DNA from: Gammaproteobacteria bacterium
GTDB lineage: Bacteria; Pseudomonadota; Gammaproteobacteria; Xanthomonadales; SZUA-36
Reading direction: 5' to 3'
Assembly: GCA_024279945.1 (NCBI GenBank)
Contig: JAJRRA010000076.1
Coordinates: forward strand, 1 to 64,000
DNA length: 64,000 nucleotides
This document shows, in pieces, positions 33,975 to 42,642 of this stretch; within the stretch, counting starts at the first letter, position 1; every line of letters begins with the position of its first letter. Below the pieces are notes generated by a model. It was not told the DNA's origin. It saw nothing but the letters and a program-made list of their open reading frames with translations, and searched no databases. The translations under genes were made by a program, and so were the position numbers.

Positions 33975-34242
33975 AGTTAGTACAACCCTATATATGCAAA
34001 AAACAGGCCAAAACCGAAAAATATAAACTATATCTGGTAAAACAATAAGTTAACGGGTTTTAAAAAAACGAGTTTGGTCATGGCAACCCACAGACTGTCC
34101 AATTGTGTCAGCAAATATGACAATAATTGTCACTTCAAAGATGACGTTTGCAGGAGTGTGGCCTGATGCAGGAGTTTGCTTGTGGGTGAGGCTTGCGCGC
34201 GGACAGATTGCCTGCGAGGAAGTCCTTACAGAAAACGGGCTT

Positions 34243-35160
34243 TTACAACGGCTCCAGCCAATTGTGCCGGTCCGGGGTCTGTCCGCTGAACAGGCCGAAA
34301 AATGCATCCTGTATCTGTCGTGTCAGGGGACCGCAGCCACCGTTGCCGATGGTCATGTGATCGACCTGGCGCACCGGTGTGACTTCGGCGGCCGTGCCGG
34401 TCATGAATATTTCATCCGCCGCATACAGTTGTTCGCGTGCAATGGATTGCTCCGTCGTTTCAATGCCCATATCCATGGCCAGTTGAATGACGCTGCTGCG
34501 CGTGATCCCGTTCAGAATGGACGCGGAGGCCGGCGGTGTGAGCAGGCGCCCCTGCTGGACAATAAAGATATTTTCACCGGCGCCTTCACTGAGCAGGCCG
34601 TCACGACCCAGGCCGATGCCTTCATCAAAGCCGCGGTCCCGGGCCTCAAGGCCGATCAGTTGGCTGGACAGGTAGTTGCCGCCAGCTTTTACGCCCGGCG
34701 GCATGGTATTCGGTGCCAGCCGGTTCCAGGATGTGATGCAGGCCCTGATGCCATTCTTCAGGCCGTCCTCGCCCAGATAAGCACCCCAGGGAATAACAAT
34801 GATGGAGACATCCACGACATTCATGTCCTTGGGAAGCACGCCCAGGCCGCAGTCACCGCGGGAAACCAGCGGGCGAATGTAGGCACTTGCCAGCCCGCTG
34901 GCGCGAACGGTATCCCGGCAGGCCTGGTGTAGTTCTTGTGCGGACCAGGGCACGGGCAGCCGGTAGACATCCGCTGAGTACTGGAGTCGCTTGAGGTGGT
35001 CGGTCAAACGGAAAACCTGCGTGCCCTCGGGCGTATCATAGGCCCTGATGCCTTCGAATACCGAGGAGCCGTAATGCAGGGCGTGGGCTTGCACATGAAC
35101 CATGCAATCGGCGTGTTCGCGCAATGCGCCATTAAACCAGATTTTGTTGTTCTCACTCAT
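34243..35160 (-). CDS. ilvE: Branched-chain amino acid aminotransferase
   Basis: 305 aa fold-type IV PLP enzyme that transfers amino groups between Val/Leu/Ile and 2-oxoglutarate. The PLP lysine is expected in SSQLIGLEARDRG-type context with GGNYLSSQ just before; the phosphate-binding GITRSSVIQLA and TGTAAEVTPVRQVD are present, and the N-terminus has WFNGALREH and HYGSSVFEGIRAY. Normal length. The following 280 bp toward 33974 hold no recognised gene. Confidence 0.95.
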   Translation of the reverse strand: MSENNKIWFNGALREHADCMVHVQAHALHYGSSVFEGIRAYDTPEGTQVFRLTDHLKRLQYSADVYRLPVPWSAQELHQACRDTVRASGLASAYIRPLVSRGDCGLGVLPKDMNVVDVSIIVIPWGAYLGEDGLKNGIRACITSWNRLAPNTMPPGVKAGGNYLSSQLIGLEARDRGFDEGIGLGRDGLLSEGAGENIFIVQQGRLLTPPASASILNGITRSSVIQLAMDMGIETTEQSIAREQLYAADEIFMTGTAAEVTPVRQVDHMTIGNGGCGPLTRQIQDAFFGLFSGQTPDRHNWLEPL

Positions 35161-35322
35161 GAACCGACTCCTGTAGAAATTTTATGGCCTGAAGTGGCCA
35201 TTGCCCTGACCCTGTATTATCCTCCAAACAGCACTCACAAGACCATAGCCGCAGATCAATTTCTATCCCTTGAGCGCTCTCGGTTACAATAGGTCTGGTA
35301 GCCGGATTCAGGAATTATTTTG

Positions 35323-35607
35323 ATGGAATGGAAACTGTATTTGACCGTGTTTGCCAGTATTTTTGTGGCTGAAATGGCAGACAAGACACAGTTGGTCACT
35401 TTGCTGTTCGCGGCGGACAAGGCCGTCAGTAAATGGGTGGTCTTTCTGGGTTCGGCATCCGCGCTGGTGCTGGCCAGCGCCATTGGCGTGCTCGCCGGCA
35501 GCATGTTGTCCGAGGTGATCAGTGTCAAAATGATGTCGGTGGTTGCCGGATCCGGATTTATCCTGATCGGCACCTGGACACTGTACCATGGCTTGATTCA
35601 AGCCTGA
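35323..35607 (+). CDS. Half-size UPF0016/GDT1-family cation transporter
   Basis: 94 aa with three helices. The family motif E-x-x-D-K-T appears once (AEMADKTQLV); full-length members have two copies in about 190-200 aa, so this protein should work as a dimer. Known relatives export Mn2+ or move Ca2+. A TTG one codon earlier is an alternative start. It is 20 bp before a CDF transporter gene, making a metal-export pair. Confidence 0.85.
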   Translation: MEWKLYLTVFASIFVAEMADKTQLVTLLFAADKAVSKWVVFLGSASALVLASAIGVLAGSMLSEVISVKMMSVVAGSGFILIGTWTLYHGLIQA

Positions 35608-35627
35608 GCAAGTTTCGGAAGGAAGAC

Positions 35628-36542
35628 GTGAACCGCGAAGTCAACCATCATCACCACCACGCATCGCCCGATTACAACCGGGCGTTTGCGGCAGGCGTGG
35701 TGCTGAATGTTGTGTTTGTGGTTATCGAAGCCTTTTATGGTGTGATATCCGATTCGCTGGCCCTGCTCACCGATGCCGGACATAATCTCAGTGACGTGCT
35801 TGGCTTATTACTGGCCTGGGGTGCCGTAATACTCGCTAAAAAACGGCCATCCATCCGGCGAACCTACGGTTTTTCCCGTGCGACCATCATTGCCTCCCTG
35901 TTTAGCGGTCTTTTGTTAATGGGGGCAGTCGGTGCAATCGGCTGGGAGGCGGCAAATCGTCTGATGGAGCCGCCTGAGCCGGCAGGCAAGACCATGATGA
36001 TCGTTGCTGCCATCGGTGTGCTGGTCAATACGGTCACTGCATTGTTCTTTTTGTCCGGCAAGGACCACGACCTGAATATCAGGGGGGCATTTCTTCACAT
36101 GGCGGCCGATGCTGTCGTATCGCTGGGTGTTGTCGCCTCCGGCGCCCTGATCATGTTTTACGGACTTAACTGGATTGATCCGGTCATCAGCCTGGTCATC
36201 GCTGCGGTGATCTTCCTGTCCACCTGGGGCTTGTTGCGGGATTCCCTCAACCTGGCTGTGGACGCTGTCCCCAGAAGTGTGGATCCGGATGCAGTCCGGG
36301 ATTATCTGTCCGGCTTGCCGGGTGTGGTGCACATGCACGATTTACACATTTGGCCGATGAGCACCACCGATACGGCCATGACGGCACACCTGGTAATGAA
36401 CACACTGCCCGACAGTGACCATTTCCTCAACGAGGTCGCACAGCGGCTTTCCGACAGCTATTCAATCAACCACGCCACCATTCAACTTGAGCGGCAGGAT
36501 AGCGAAATCGTCTGCCATCAATCGGTACATTGTGCCGATTGA
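35628..36542 (+). CDS. Cation diffusion facilitator (CzcD/ZitB-like)
   Basis: 304 aa from a GTG with GGAAGGA before it. Six helices; the metal site uses HxxxD pairs, in TDAGHNLSD and FLHMAADAVVS, the pattern of Zn/Cd/Co exporters. A histidine string (NHHHHHAS) near the start is typical of zinc transporters. The C-terminal cytoplasmic domain (GLPGVVHMHDLHIWPM) is present. Probably co-transcribed with the GDT1-like gene. Confidence 0.93.
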   Translation: MNREVNHHHHHASPDYNRAFAAGVVLNVVFVVIEAFYGVISDSLALLTDAGHNLSDVLGLLLAWGAVILAKKRPSIRRTYGFSRATIIASLFSGLLLMGAVGAIGWEAANRLMEPPEPAGKTMMIVAAIGVLVNTVTALFFLSGKDHDLNIRGAFLHMAADAVVSLGVVASGALIMFYGLNWIDPVISLVIAAVIFLSTWGLLRDSLNLAVDAVPRSVDPDAVRDYLSGLPGVVHMHDLHIWPMSTTDTAMTAHLVMNTLPDSDHFLNEVAQRLSDSYSINHATIQLERQDSEIVCHQSVHCAD

Positions 36543-36560
36543 TCAGGGCTGCGGAAAAGT

Positions 36561-36576
36561 GGGGTCAGAATTCGGA
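36561..36576. repeat. REP-like half site at the 3' end of the M24 gene
   Basis: GGGGTCAGAATTC is the left half of the REP palindrome seen elsewhere. On the minus strand it reads GAATTCTGACCCC and supplies the TGA stop codon of the M24 gene at 36565. The CDF gene ends 18 bp to the left. Confidence 0.55.
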
Positions 36577-37719
36577 TTCACCACCGTGATAAACCTTGAT
36601 TGGCACGCCGGAAAGCGGCTCGCCACAATTTCTGCCAACCCGGTAAGTTTCCTGGAAGTACAGGGCATGGGTGCGTTCAGGGTTCATGAAATGGGGGTGC
36701 ATGGAGCAGACCATATTTTCCGGTAGCACGAAATCAAAGCCCTCGCCAATGCGCGGCATCTCGATCATGGTCATACCGATGGAATGGCCGCACACATGGC
36801 CGGAGCGGTAGCCACGATCAAAGATGGGTTTCATGCAGGCCGCATTAGCCTCCTCGGCGGTGTTGCCTGCTTTCATGTGTTCTTTCGCCAGTTCATGGAA
36901 TTCTTCGTAGGCGCGCATCATTTCCTGCATGGTGTCGTCCAGGCCGTTGGGGGCCAGTACCCGGGAGAACTCCACCCAGTGGCCACCTTCCCCGGAGATT
37001 TCCAACCCATACATCAGACCGTCGCTCGCGCGCACCGGGCGCTGACTGGGGAACACCATTTGTGGCTGCAGTGAGCCATCGGGGCCGGTAAGGATCATAT
37101 TCATCGTGTTGCGGGCGCAGCCCAGCGAAGAAAATGTGTGCTCGGCCACCGCCATGAGTTCGGCCTCTGTTTTGCCATCCTGGTACGCATTGATGACAGC
37201 CAGAACTCCCGCTTTGTTGATTTCCATAGAATGGCGTACTGAGGCCATCTCCTCATCGCTTTTTTGTGCGCGGGCATAGTCGAAATGGAGTTCGAAATCG
37301 ATCAATTCAAAGTCCTGTTTGGCCAGCGCAGTGTAGTCGCGCACGTTGATGATGTATTCCAGGCCGTAGATGCCCACTCGTTTGGCATTTTTCGATTGCA
37401 GGAAATCAGCTATCCATTCACCGCAGTGCGAGGGAAATTCCCGCTGCTCTATGAAGGTAGCGCTGTGGTCTCCTACCCAGGTAGCTTCGCGCGGGAATAC
37501 ACATACCGGATCACCCTCCAGGGGAACAACAACGTAAGCGTAGCGGTGCAGAATGTGGAAGCCGCACAGGTAACGTACTGCACCCTCAAAACCACTGTAT
37601 TCGCTGCCGCTGACGATCAAGTAGTCGAGACCGTGGGCTTCCATGGCGCGGCGTGTGTTGGCATAGCGGCGCTCGATTTCTCCAGTGCTGGGCTTGAAAC
37701 GGTTGATGTACTCGGTCAT
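36565..37719 (-). CDS. M24 (pita-bread) family hydrolase with altered metal ligands
   Basis: 384 aa from the ATG at 37719, which overlaps the preceding stop by ATGA and has GGAGGAAG before it. The two-domain creatinase/aminopeptidase P fold is visible. In M24 peptidases the metals are held by D, D, H, E, E. Here the two Asp places read E (YGLEIS and WVEFSR), the His is kept (SGHVCGHSIGM), the first Glu place reads H (SMHPHF) and the last E remains (FQETYRV). So it is probably not a normal dipeptidase; creatinase, ectoine hydrolase and the DMSP lyase DddP show that this fold takes other substrates. Last gene of a three-gene catabolic operon. Confidence 0.85.
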   Translation of the reverse strand: MTEYINRFKPSTGEIERRYANTRRAMEAHGLDYLIVSGSEYSGFEGAVRYLCGFHILHRYAYVVVPLEGDPVCVFPREATWVGDHSATFIEQREFPSHCGEWIADFLQSKNAKRVGIYGLEYIINVRDYTALAKQDFELIDFELHFDYARAQKSDEEMASVRHSMEINKAGVLAVINAYQDGKTEAELMAVAEHTFSSLGCARNTMNMILTGPDGSLQPQMVFPSQRPVRASDGLMYGLEISGEGGHWVEFSRVLAPNGLDDTMQEMMRAYEEFHELAKEHMKAGNTAEEANAACMKPIFDRGYRSGHVCGHSIGMTMIEMPRIGEGFDFVLPENMVCSMHPHFMNPERTHALYFQETYRVGRNCGEPLSGVPIKVYHGGESEF

Positions 37720-38654
37720 GGCTTGAGCTTCCTCCATTCGTCTTCGCGCCAGGAATATTCCAGACCAGTGATGATGTCCGCCATGGCCTCGTTGAGCGGA
37801 GTGGGCACGCCAATTTCTTTACCGATACGTGCGATGCCGCCGTTGAGCGCATCAACCTCAGTCGGTCGTTTATTGAGTACATCGCTGAGCATGCTCGGTG
37901 GGTGTTGATAGGCCTTTTCCCGGCCGTAGTCGATCAACGCATCGGGGTCGCTGTCCAGGGTGATGTTGAGGGCTGCGGCAACGGCTTTGCCTTCATCGAC
38001 CAGGGCGCGCATGACCCGGCGCAGACCCGGTTGGTCGCAGGCCACGCCGTGGGGCAGGCGGGCAAGTGCGCCCATGGAATTGGAGGCGGAGTTGAAGATC
38101 AGCTTGGTCCAGAGCGCACCGCGTGCATCTTCCATGGCGACGATATCGGCCCCGCCACGGATCAGCATATCAGCCAATTGCCGGACTTCTTCCATGGTGG
38201 CCGGTTTGGGCGCGAAGGGGCTGATCCAGGTCTTGCCGCCGGTGTCGTGATTGACCACGCCGGGTGCGGTAGCGTGTCCGGCAGGGAAGGTCGTGCCCAG
38301 GATTACCCGGGGCACGTATTCCGCGATGATTTCCTCGTTGCCAATACCGTTTTGCACAGAACATACCGCACCATCCCGAAAGATGGCGGCAGTCGCTTCC
38401 ATTGCCGCCCGGGTGTGCAAAGTCTTGGCGGCGATGATGCCGAATTCACATTCCGGGATATCCTCTGGCCGGGTTCTGGCCTTGACGGGCACGACAATAT
38501 CGCTGAGCCCGGTCAGGCGCAGGCCCTTTTCGTTGATGGCACTGACATGGGTTTCGTCGGGGTCGTAGGCCCACACTTCGACATCATCGAGACGGCCCAG
38601 GTGAGCGGCGAACAGGCTGCCGATGGCACCGCAACCAATGATACAAACTTTCAT
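37716..38654 (-). CDS. 2-dehydropantoate 2-reductase family enzyme, copy 1
   Basis: 312 aa PanE/ApbA fold. NADPH-binding GCGAIGSLFAAHLG at the start, the VQNGIGNEE segment, and the catalytic lysine/asparagine helix KLIFNSASNSMGAL are present, as is the domain-2 KAYQHPPSMLSDV. In a catabolic operon, and with a second copy upstream, it probably reduces another 2-oxo or hydroxy acid rather than making pantoate. AAGGAAG precedes the ATG; 11 bp from copy 2. Confidence 0.88.
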   Translation of the reverse strand: MKVCIIGCGAIGSLFAAHLGRLDDVEVWAYDPDETHVSAINEKGLRLTGLSDIVVPVKARTRPEDIPECEFGIIAAKTLHTRAAMEATAAIFRDGAVCSVQNGIGNEEIIAEYVPRVILGTTFPAGHATAPGVVNHDTGGKTWISPFAPKPATMEEVRQLADMLIRGGADIVAMEDARGALWTKLIFNSASNSMGALARLPHGVACDQPGLRRVMRALVDEGKAVAAALNITLDSDPDALIDYGREKAYQHPPSMLSDVLNKRPTEVDALNGGIARIGKEIGVPTPLNEAMADIITGLEYSWREDEWRKLKP

Positions 38655-38665
38655 ATTAGTCTTCC

Positions 38666-39637
38666 TTAATTCTTATAGGGATTGTTAAATACCCAACTGG
38701 ATTCTTTGCCTTTCACCAAGCGGTACAGGGTTTCGTTAATGGGCGCGGCAATTCCGGCTTTTTCCGCCTCGCGGACGATGGCGCCGGTGATCCAGTCGAT
38801 TTCCGTCAGGCGTTTGGCGCGCACGTCCTCAAGCATGGAGGGTGCATGGGCATAGTCCTCATCACCAGACTGGCCATGACTGGTGGCCTCGACATTCATC
38901 TCCCAGGGATCCTCGAACAGTTCAACCCCGCAGGCGGCAGCCACGCGCTTGCCTTCGTCCATGGCAGCGTACACCAGGTGGCCAAGGTCTCCAAAGCCTT
39001 CGCGTTGGGCGAATGCCTTGACGTGGGGCAGGTCGGTGAGTGCCGCGACACTGTTGACCACCGCATTGAAGATCAGTTTCGACCACTGGGCAGGCAGCAG
39101 ATCTTTAAAGGCTTTTGCCTTGAGTCCGGACGCCTTGAGTAGTTTTTCAATTTGCTGAACCAGCTCATAATCGGCTTTGCCTCCAGCCCAGGGCCCCATC
39201 CAGGTAGCGGTGTCCAGCTCGTATTCCACATGGGTGTCGGCGTGCCGGATGCCACTCATGAAGGTAACGGATGAGATGATAGGCCAGTCGCCGTAGCGGG
39301 CGACTACTTCCTCACAGCCCAGGCCGTTCTGTACGGTCATTATCGCCGCGCCAGGGAAATGTCCGGCCAGCCGCCGGGCGCTGGCCTCAACGGCATTAGC
39401 CTTGGTGGCGATAATGACCAGATCAATGTCTCCCAGATCCTCTGGATCGGTGGAAGCAATGATGTCGGAGTGCAAATCACTCTTACCGCTGACTTGCAGC
39501 CCCCTGATGTTCAGGTCGTGGGCATGGTTTATCCGCCGGGTCAGGACAGTGGATTCAATGACGGTGCCGAGGTGGCCTGCAAAAAGACTGCCTATGGTGC
39601 CGGCTCCGACAACGCAGCTACGATTGATTTTTGCCAT
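38666..39637 (-). CDS. 2-dehydropantoate 2-reductase family enzyme, copy 2
   Basis: 323 aa paralogue of the next gene. It has GAGTIGSLFAGHLG, VQNGLGCEEVVARYG, the catalytic KLIFNAVVNSVAALTDLPH and YAHAPSMLEDVRAKRLTEID. Both copies share the late acidic segment typical of PanE. First gene of the minus-strand operon, 210 bp after the AraC gene. Two copies may mean two related substrates or a heteromer. Confidence 0.88.
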   Translation of the reverse strand: MAKINRSCVVGAGTIGSLFAGHLGTVIESTVLTRRINHAHDLNIRGLQVSGKSDLHSDIIASTDPEDLGDIDLVIIATKANAVEASARRLAGHFPGAAIMTVQNGLGCEEVVARYGDWPIISSVTFMSGIRHADTHVEYELDTATWMGPWAGGKADYELVQQIEKLLKASGLKAKAFKDLLPAQWSKLIFNAVVNSVAALTDLPHVKAFAQREGFGDLGHLVYAAMDEGKRVAAACGVELFEDPWEMNVEATSHGQSGDEDYAHAPSMLEDVRAKRLTEIDWITGAIVREAEKAGIAAPINETLYRLVKGKESSWVFNNPYKN

Positions 39638-39847
39638 TTGGAATTCGGTGCTCGTGTTGGTTTGTAAGCCTTGCCGGCTATTGTTTCAGAACAGACCGTT
39701 CGGCTGAGCGAAAGCCCCGTTTCTGACCAACAATACACTAAGGGAGAAGCCGGGGAAGTGCTTGCTTGGCAACGCCGCTACACTTGACCGGCGGCGCATA
39801 AACGTCGCCGGGGGTTGAAAACCGGTCCGTACCGGCACGAAGGCGCT

Positions 39848-40810
39848 TTATGAGTTGCCCTGTTCCTGCTGCTCGCGCATCTTGTTACGCAAGGCGCTGG
39901 GTGAGATACCGAATTTACTCCTGAAAGCACGGCTGAAGTGGGCGGAGTCGTTGAATCCCTTGCCGTAGGCGATATCGCTGATGGTCTTGTTGCTCATGGC
40001 CGGATCAATGAGATCCTCCCGCGCAGACTTCAGTCTTCGATCCCAGATCCATTTGCACACCGTCATGTCAGACTGACGGAATAGATTGTGCAGGTGGCGT
40101 ATCGAGACCGCGTTGGCCGAGGCCACTTTCGCAGGAGTAAGCTCGTGATCTGAATAATTTTCTTCCAGGTAGGAAAGAATCTTGCACATGCGGGCGGCCT
40201 GGGCGCTCCCCCGGTGTTCGCCGTTGAGACCGTTTTGTGACCGGCACAGGAAGCTGATCAATTCCAGCAGGCTTTCGGCTACCGTGTATTGCTCCGTCAA
40301 ACTGAGTTTGTCTGCTTCCTCACTCAGCGAGGCAAGCAGGTTGATCACGATCCGGGGCAGTCCGCCGCCGGTGTAGATCCGGGCGCCGAATTCGCAGATC
40401 TGGCGTCCGAGGACACGTTCGTGGAAAACCTGGTGGGGCACGCGCAGTATCAGCCGGCTTCCCTTCTGCGTGTAGTCTATGGAGTAAGGCGTGCCACCCG
40501 CGACAACCGCCAGAGCGCCGGGTTCCAGGGTGAACTCCGCTTCACCCTGAACAATTTCGGCAGATCCCTTTAAATGGGTGTGGACGAAGAAATCAAATAC
40601 CGAATCGTCCGCGATGTGTTCATCGAATCGGCGCACGGTGAACGGATCACTCTCAATTCGGTAGAGTTCAGGCTTTGCCAGCGGAATCCGTTGAAGGGAG
40701 TGGTGCCTGAATTTTCCATGCGGGAGCGGGGATATCCTGTAAATACCCCTGGAAACTGATTTTAGAAATTTCCGGTCATCAAAGTTTGTTGATGTGTGCG
40801 ACATATTCAA
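39848..40810 (-). CDS. AraC-family transcriptional regulator
   Basis: 320 aa. The N-terminal cupin-like domain (about 60-180, for example GEAEFTLEPGALAVVAGGTPYSIDY) should bind an effector; the C-terminal 100 residues hold two helix-turn-helix motifs, TPAKVASANAVSIRHLHNLF and ISDIAYGKGFNDSAHFSRAF, and end SPSALRNKM. An ATG two codons later is an alternative start. It is divergent from the first Mo-hydroxylase operon and upstream of the PanE/M24 operon, so it probably controls one or both. Confidence 0.93.
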   Translation of the reverse strand: MNMSHTSTNFDDRKFLKSVSRGIYRISPLPHGKFRHHSLQRIPLAKPELYRIESDPFTVRRFDEHIADDSVFDFFVHTHLKGSAEIVQGEAEFTLEPGALAVVAGGTPYSIDYTQKGSRLILRVPHQVFHERVLGRQICEFGARIYTGGGLPRIVINLLASLSEEADKLSLTEQYTVAESLLELISFLCRSQNGLNGEHRGSAQAARMCKILSYLEENYSDHELTPAKVASANAVSIRHLHNLFRQSDMTVCKWIWDRRLKSAREDLIDPAMSNKTISDIAYGKGFNDSAHFSRAFRSKFGISPSALRNKMREQQEQGNS

Positions 40811-41261
40811 CCATAGACTCCGGTCAATAATTCATCCACGAATGCAGCGCCTCATCATAACACAGGGTGGCACCCCGCCAGAGTCCACGTGATTCCATTT
40901 TCCGACCGGAGTATTGGTTGATACGGCACGTTCATGTGCAGGTCATATCCTTCGTTCACAATTGGTTTTTATAGTTGTTTCCATGCACGCACATACAAGA
41001 CTTTCTGCTCTGACCGGCAAGATGTTTGCGGGGTTCAGCAGTAGTTTAATCTAATATGCCCACTGTTGAGTTTTTGGCAAGCGTCATTGTGGGTAGCGTT
41101 ATCTATTGAGCCTGCCGCAATGGGGTGGGAGCTTGTAGCGTCCTCCTTAAGGAACTTGATATGATACGCAATAATTTCCGGGGCATAAGTTCCGGTGACG
41201 TCAGTGTGTCGATTGCTTGGACACCTTGATGCTTTTCTCGATTCGAGTATGAGGAGTACCT
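40811..41261. promoter_or_regulatory. Divergent control region between the AraC gene and the Mo-hydroxylase operon
   Basis: 451 bp without a gene. It holds repeated CCGGTCA-type stretches near the AraC start (about 40830) and a similar TTCCGACCGG near 40898, small palindromes TCCTTAAGGA (about 41143) and CTCGATTCGAG (about 41238), and GAGGAGT before the coxM-like ATG. These could include AraC binding sites, but I cannot pair them confidently. Confidence 0.4.
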
Positions 41262-42158
41262 ATGTATCCTGCGCCTTTTTGTTACCATCGTCCTGGATCG
41301 CTTAAAGAAGCGGTCGGTCTGCTATCTGAGTTGGGCGAAGCGGCCAAGCCCCTTGCCGGCGGGCAGTCGCTGATTCCAATACTTAAGCTGCGCATGGATG
41401 AACCCTCGGACCTGGTGGATATTTCCCGCTTGCCCGGCCTGCATTTTATGCAGAATGATGATGGAAACGTGCGTATTGGCGCGCTTTCAACACATGCTTT
41501 GATCGGCCGGTCCGATTTGGTCGGCGCCGTTCCCATTCTGGGCGATTGTGCCAACGGGATTGCTGATCCCCAGGTGCGCGCACGCGGTACCATCGGCGGT
41601 TCAGTCAGTTCTGCAGACCCGAGTTGTGACTGGCCAACTTTACTGCACACGCTGGATGCGGTAATTGTTTGTCATGGTAAGGCCGGTGTTCGCACCGTGC
41701 CCATCAGGGAATTTATCCGCGACTCCTATACTACTGTTCTGGACGACGCAGAACTGGTGACCGAGATCCGTTTCAAAGTGCCCCCCGCCAACAGCGGTGG
41801 AGCCTACATCGGCTTTAAAAAATCAGCACCTGCTTATCCTACCGCTGCCGTTGGTATCCAGCTTACCCTGGCGGATGGTGATGTTTGCCAGCAGGTACGA
41901 CTGGCGCTCGGCGCGGCCGGCCCCAGGCCGGTGACTTCAGACGAGGCTGAAAACCTGCTTCGCGGTAAGGTTCTGACTTCGGAACTGCTTAAGCAGGCTG
42001 CGGAAGCGATTGTAGAAGCGTCGGATCCGCCAGCGGACGCACGCGGATCATCGGACTTCAAGCGCGCCGTTCTTCGTTCCCTGTTCATGCAGGCAGCGGA
42101 TCGGGCCATTGAGCGGGCGGCGGGCACACAGATCATGGGGAATCACGAATATGTCTGA
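41262..42158 (+). CDS. FAD subunit of a molybdenum hydroxylase (CoxM-like)
   Basis: 298 aa medium subunit. FAD-binding motifs: [13 protein letters not shown] (residues 32-44) and the second loop [18 protein letters not shown] (about 109-126). It passes electrons from the iron-sulfur subunit to an acceptor. A good ribosome site (GAGGAGT) precedes the ATG. It overlaps the iron-sulfur gene by 8 bp, and the order M-S-L is that of CoxMSL-type operons. Confidence 0.92.
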   Translation: MYPAPFCYHRPGSLKEAVGLLSELGEAAKPLAGGQSLIPILKLRMDEPSDLVDISRLPGLHFMQNDDGNVRIGALSTHALIGRSDLVGAVPILGDCANGIADPQVRARGTIGGSVSSADPSCDWPTLLHTLDAVIVCHGKAGVRTVPIREFIRDSYTTVLDDAELVTEIRFKVPPANSGGAYIGFKKSAPAYPTAAVGIQLTLADGDVCQQVRLALGAAGPRPVTSDEAENLLRGKVLTSELLKQAAEAIVEASDPPADARGSSDFKRAVLRSLFMQAADRAIERAAGTQIMGNHEYV

Positions 42159-42639
42159 GCAAATACAACGGATTCCAGTGGAAATCACTGTTAACGGAAC
42201 GTGTTACAAGCGTGAGGTTGAACCGCGCATGTTGTTGGTGGAGTTCATTCGCGAGGAGATCAACCTGACCGGCACCCACATCGGTTGTGACACCAGCTAT
42301 TGCGGCGCCTGCACTGTGATCCTGGATGGAAATGCAGTGAAGTCCTGCACCCTGTTCGCGGTACAGGCTGACGGTGGTGAAATCCTTACCGTAGAGGGGC
42401 TGGAAAAAGAGGGTGAATTGCATCCTCTGCAACAGGCTTTTTCCACTGAGCACGGCCTGCAATGCGGCTACTGCACGCCCGGCATGTTGATGTCCTCGCT
42501 GGTGCTGCTGGCGGAAAAACCTGAGCCCGAGGACAAGGATATCCGTAAGTGTCTCAGCGGTAATCTTTGCCGCTGCACCGGGTATCAGAACATCATCAAT
42601 GCGGTTCAGACCGCTGCGAAAGATCTGCGGGAGGCTTGA
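42151..42639 (+). CDS. [2Fe-2S] subunit of a molybdenum hydroxylase (CoxS-like)
   Basis: 162 aa from the ATG at 42151. The plant-type cluster is bound by CDTSYCGAC and a later C in KSCTLF; the second cluster by CGYCTPG and CRCTGY. Both are complete, as needed to move electrons from Mo to FAD. It starts inside coxM and ends 3 bp before the large subunit. Confidence 0.93.
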   Translation: MSEQIQRIPVEITVNGTCYKREVEPRMLLVEFIREEINLTGTHIGCDTSYCGACTVILDGNAVKSCTLFAVQADGGEILTVEGLEKEGELHPLQQAFSTEHGLQCGYCTPGMLMSSLVLLAEKPEPEDKDIRKCLSGNLCRCTGYQNIINAVQTAAKDLREA

Positions 42640-42642
42640 CAG

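Noticed and set aside
35433-35627. Upstream extension of the CDF frame to 35433
   Set aside because: It overlaps the GDT1-like gene out of frame and gives non-membrane Gly/Arg-rich sequence; the GTG at 35628 with GGAAGGA is a better start.
37264-38669. Long plus-strand frames opposite the M24 and PanE-like genes
   Set aside because: They are antisense to genes with clear NADPH-binding and catalytic motifs and show no domain pattern of their own.
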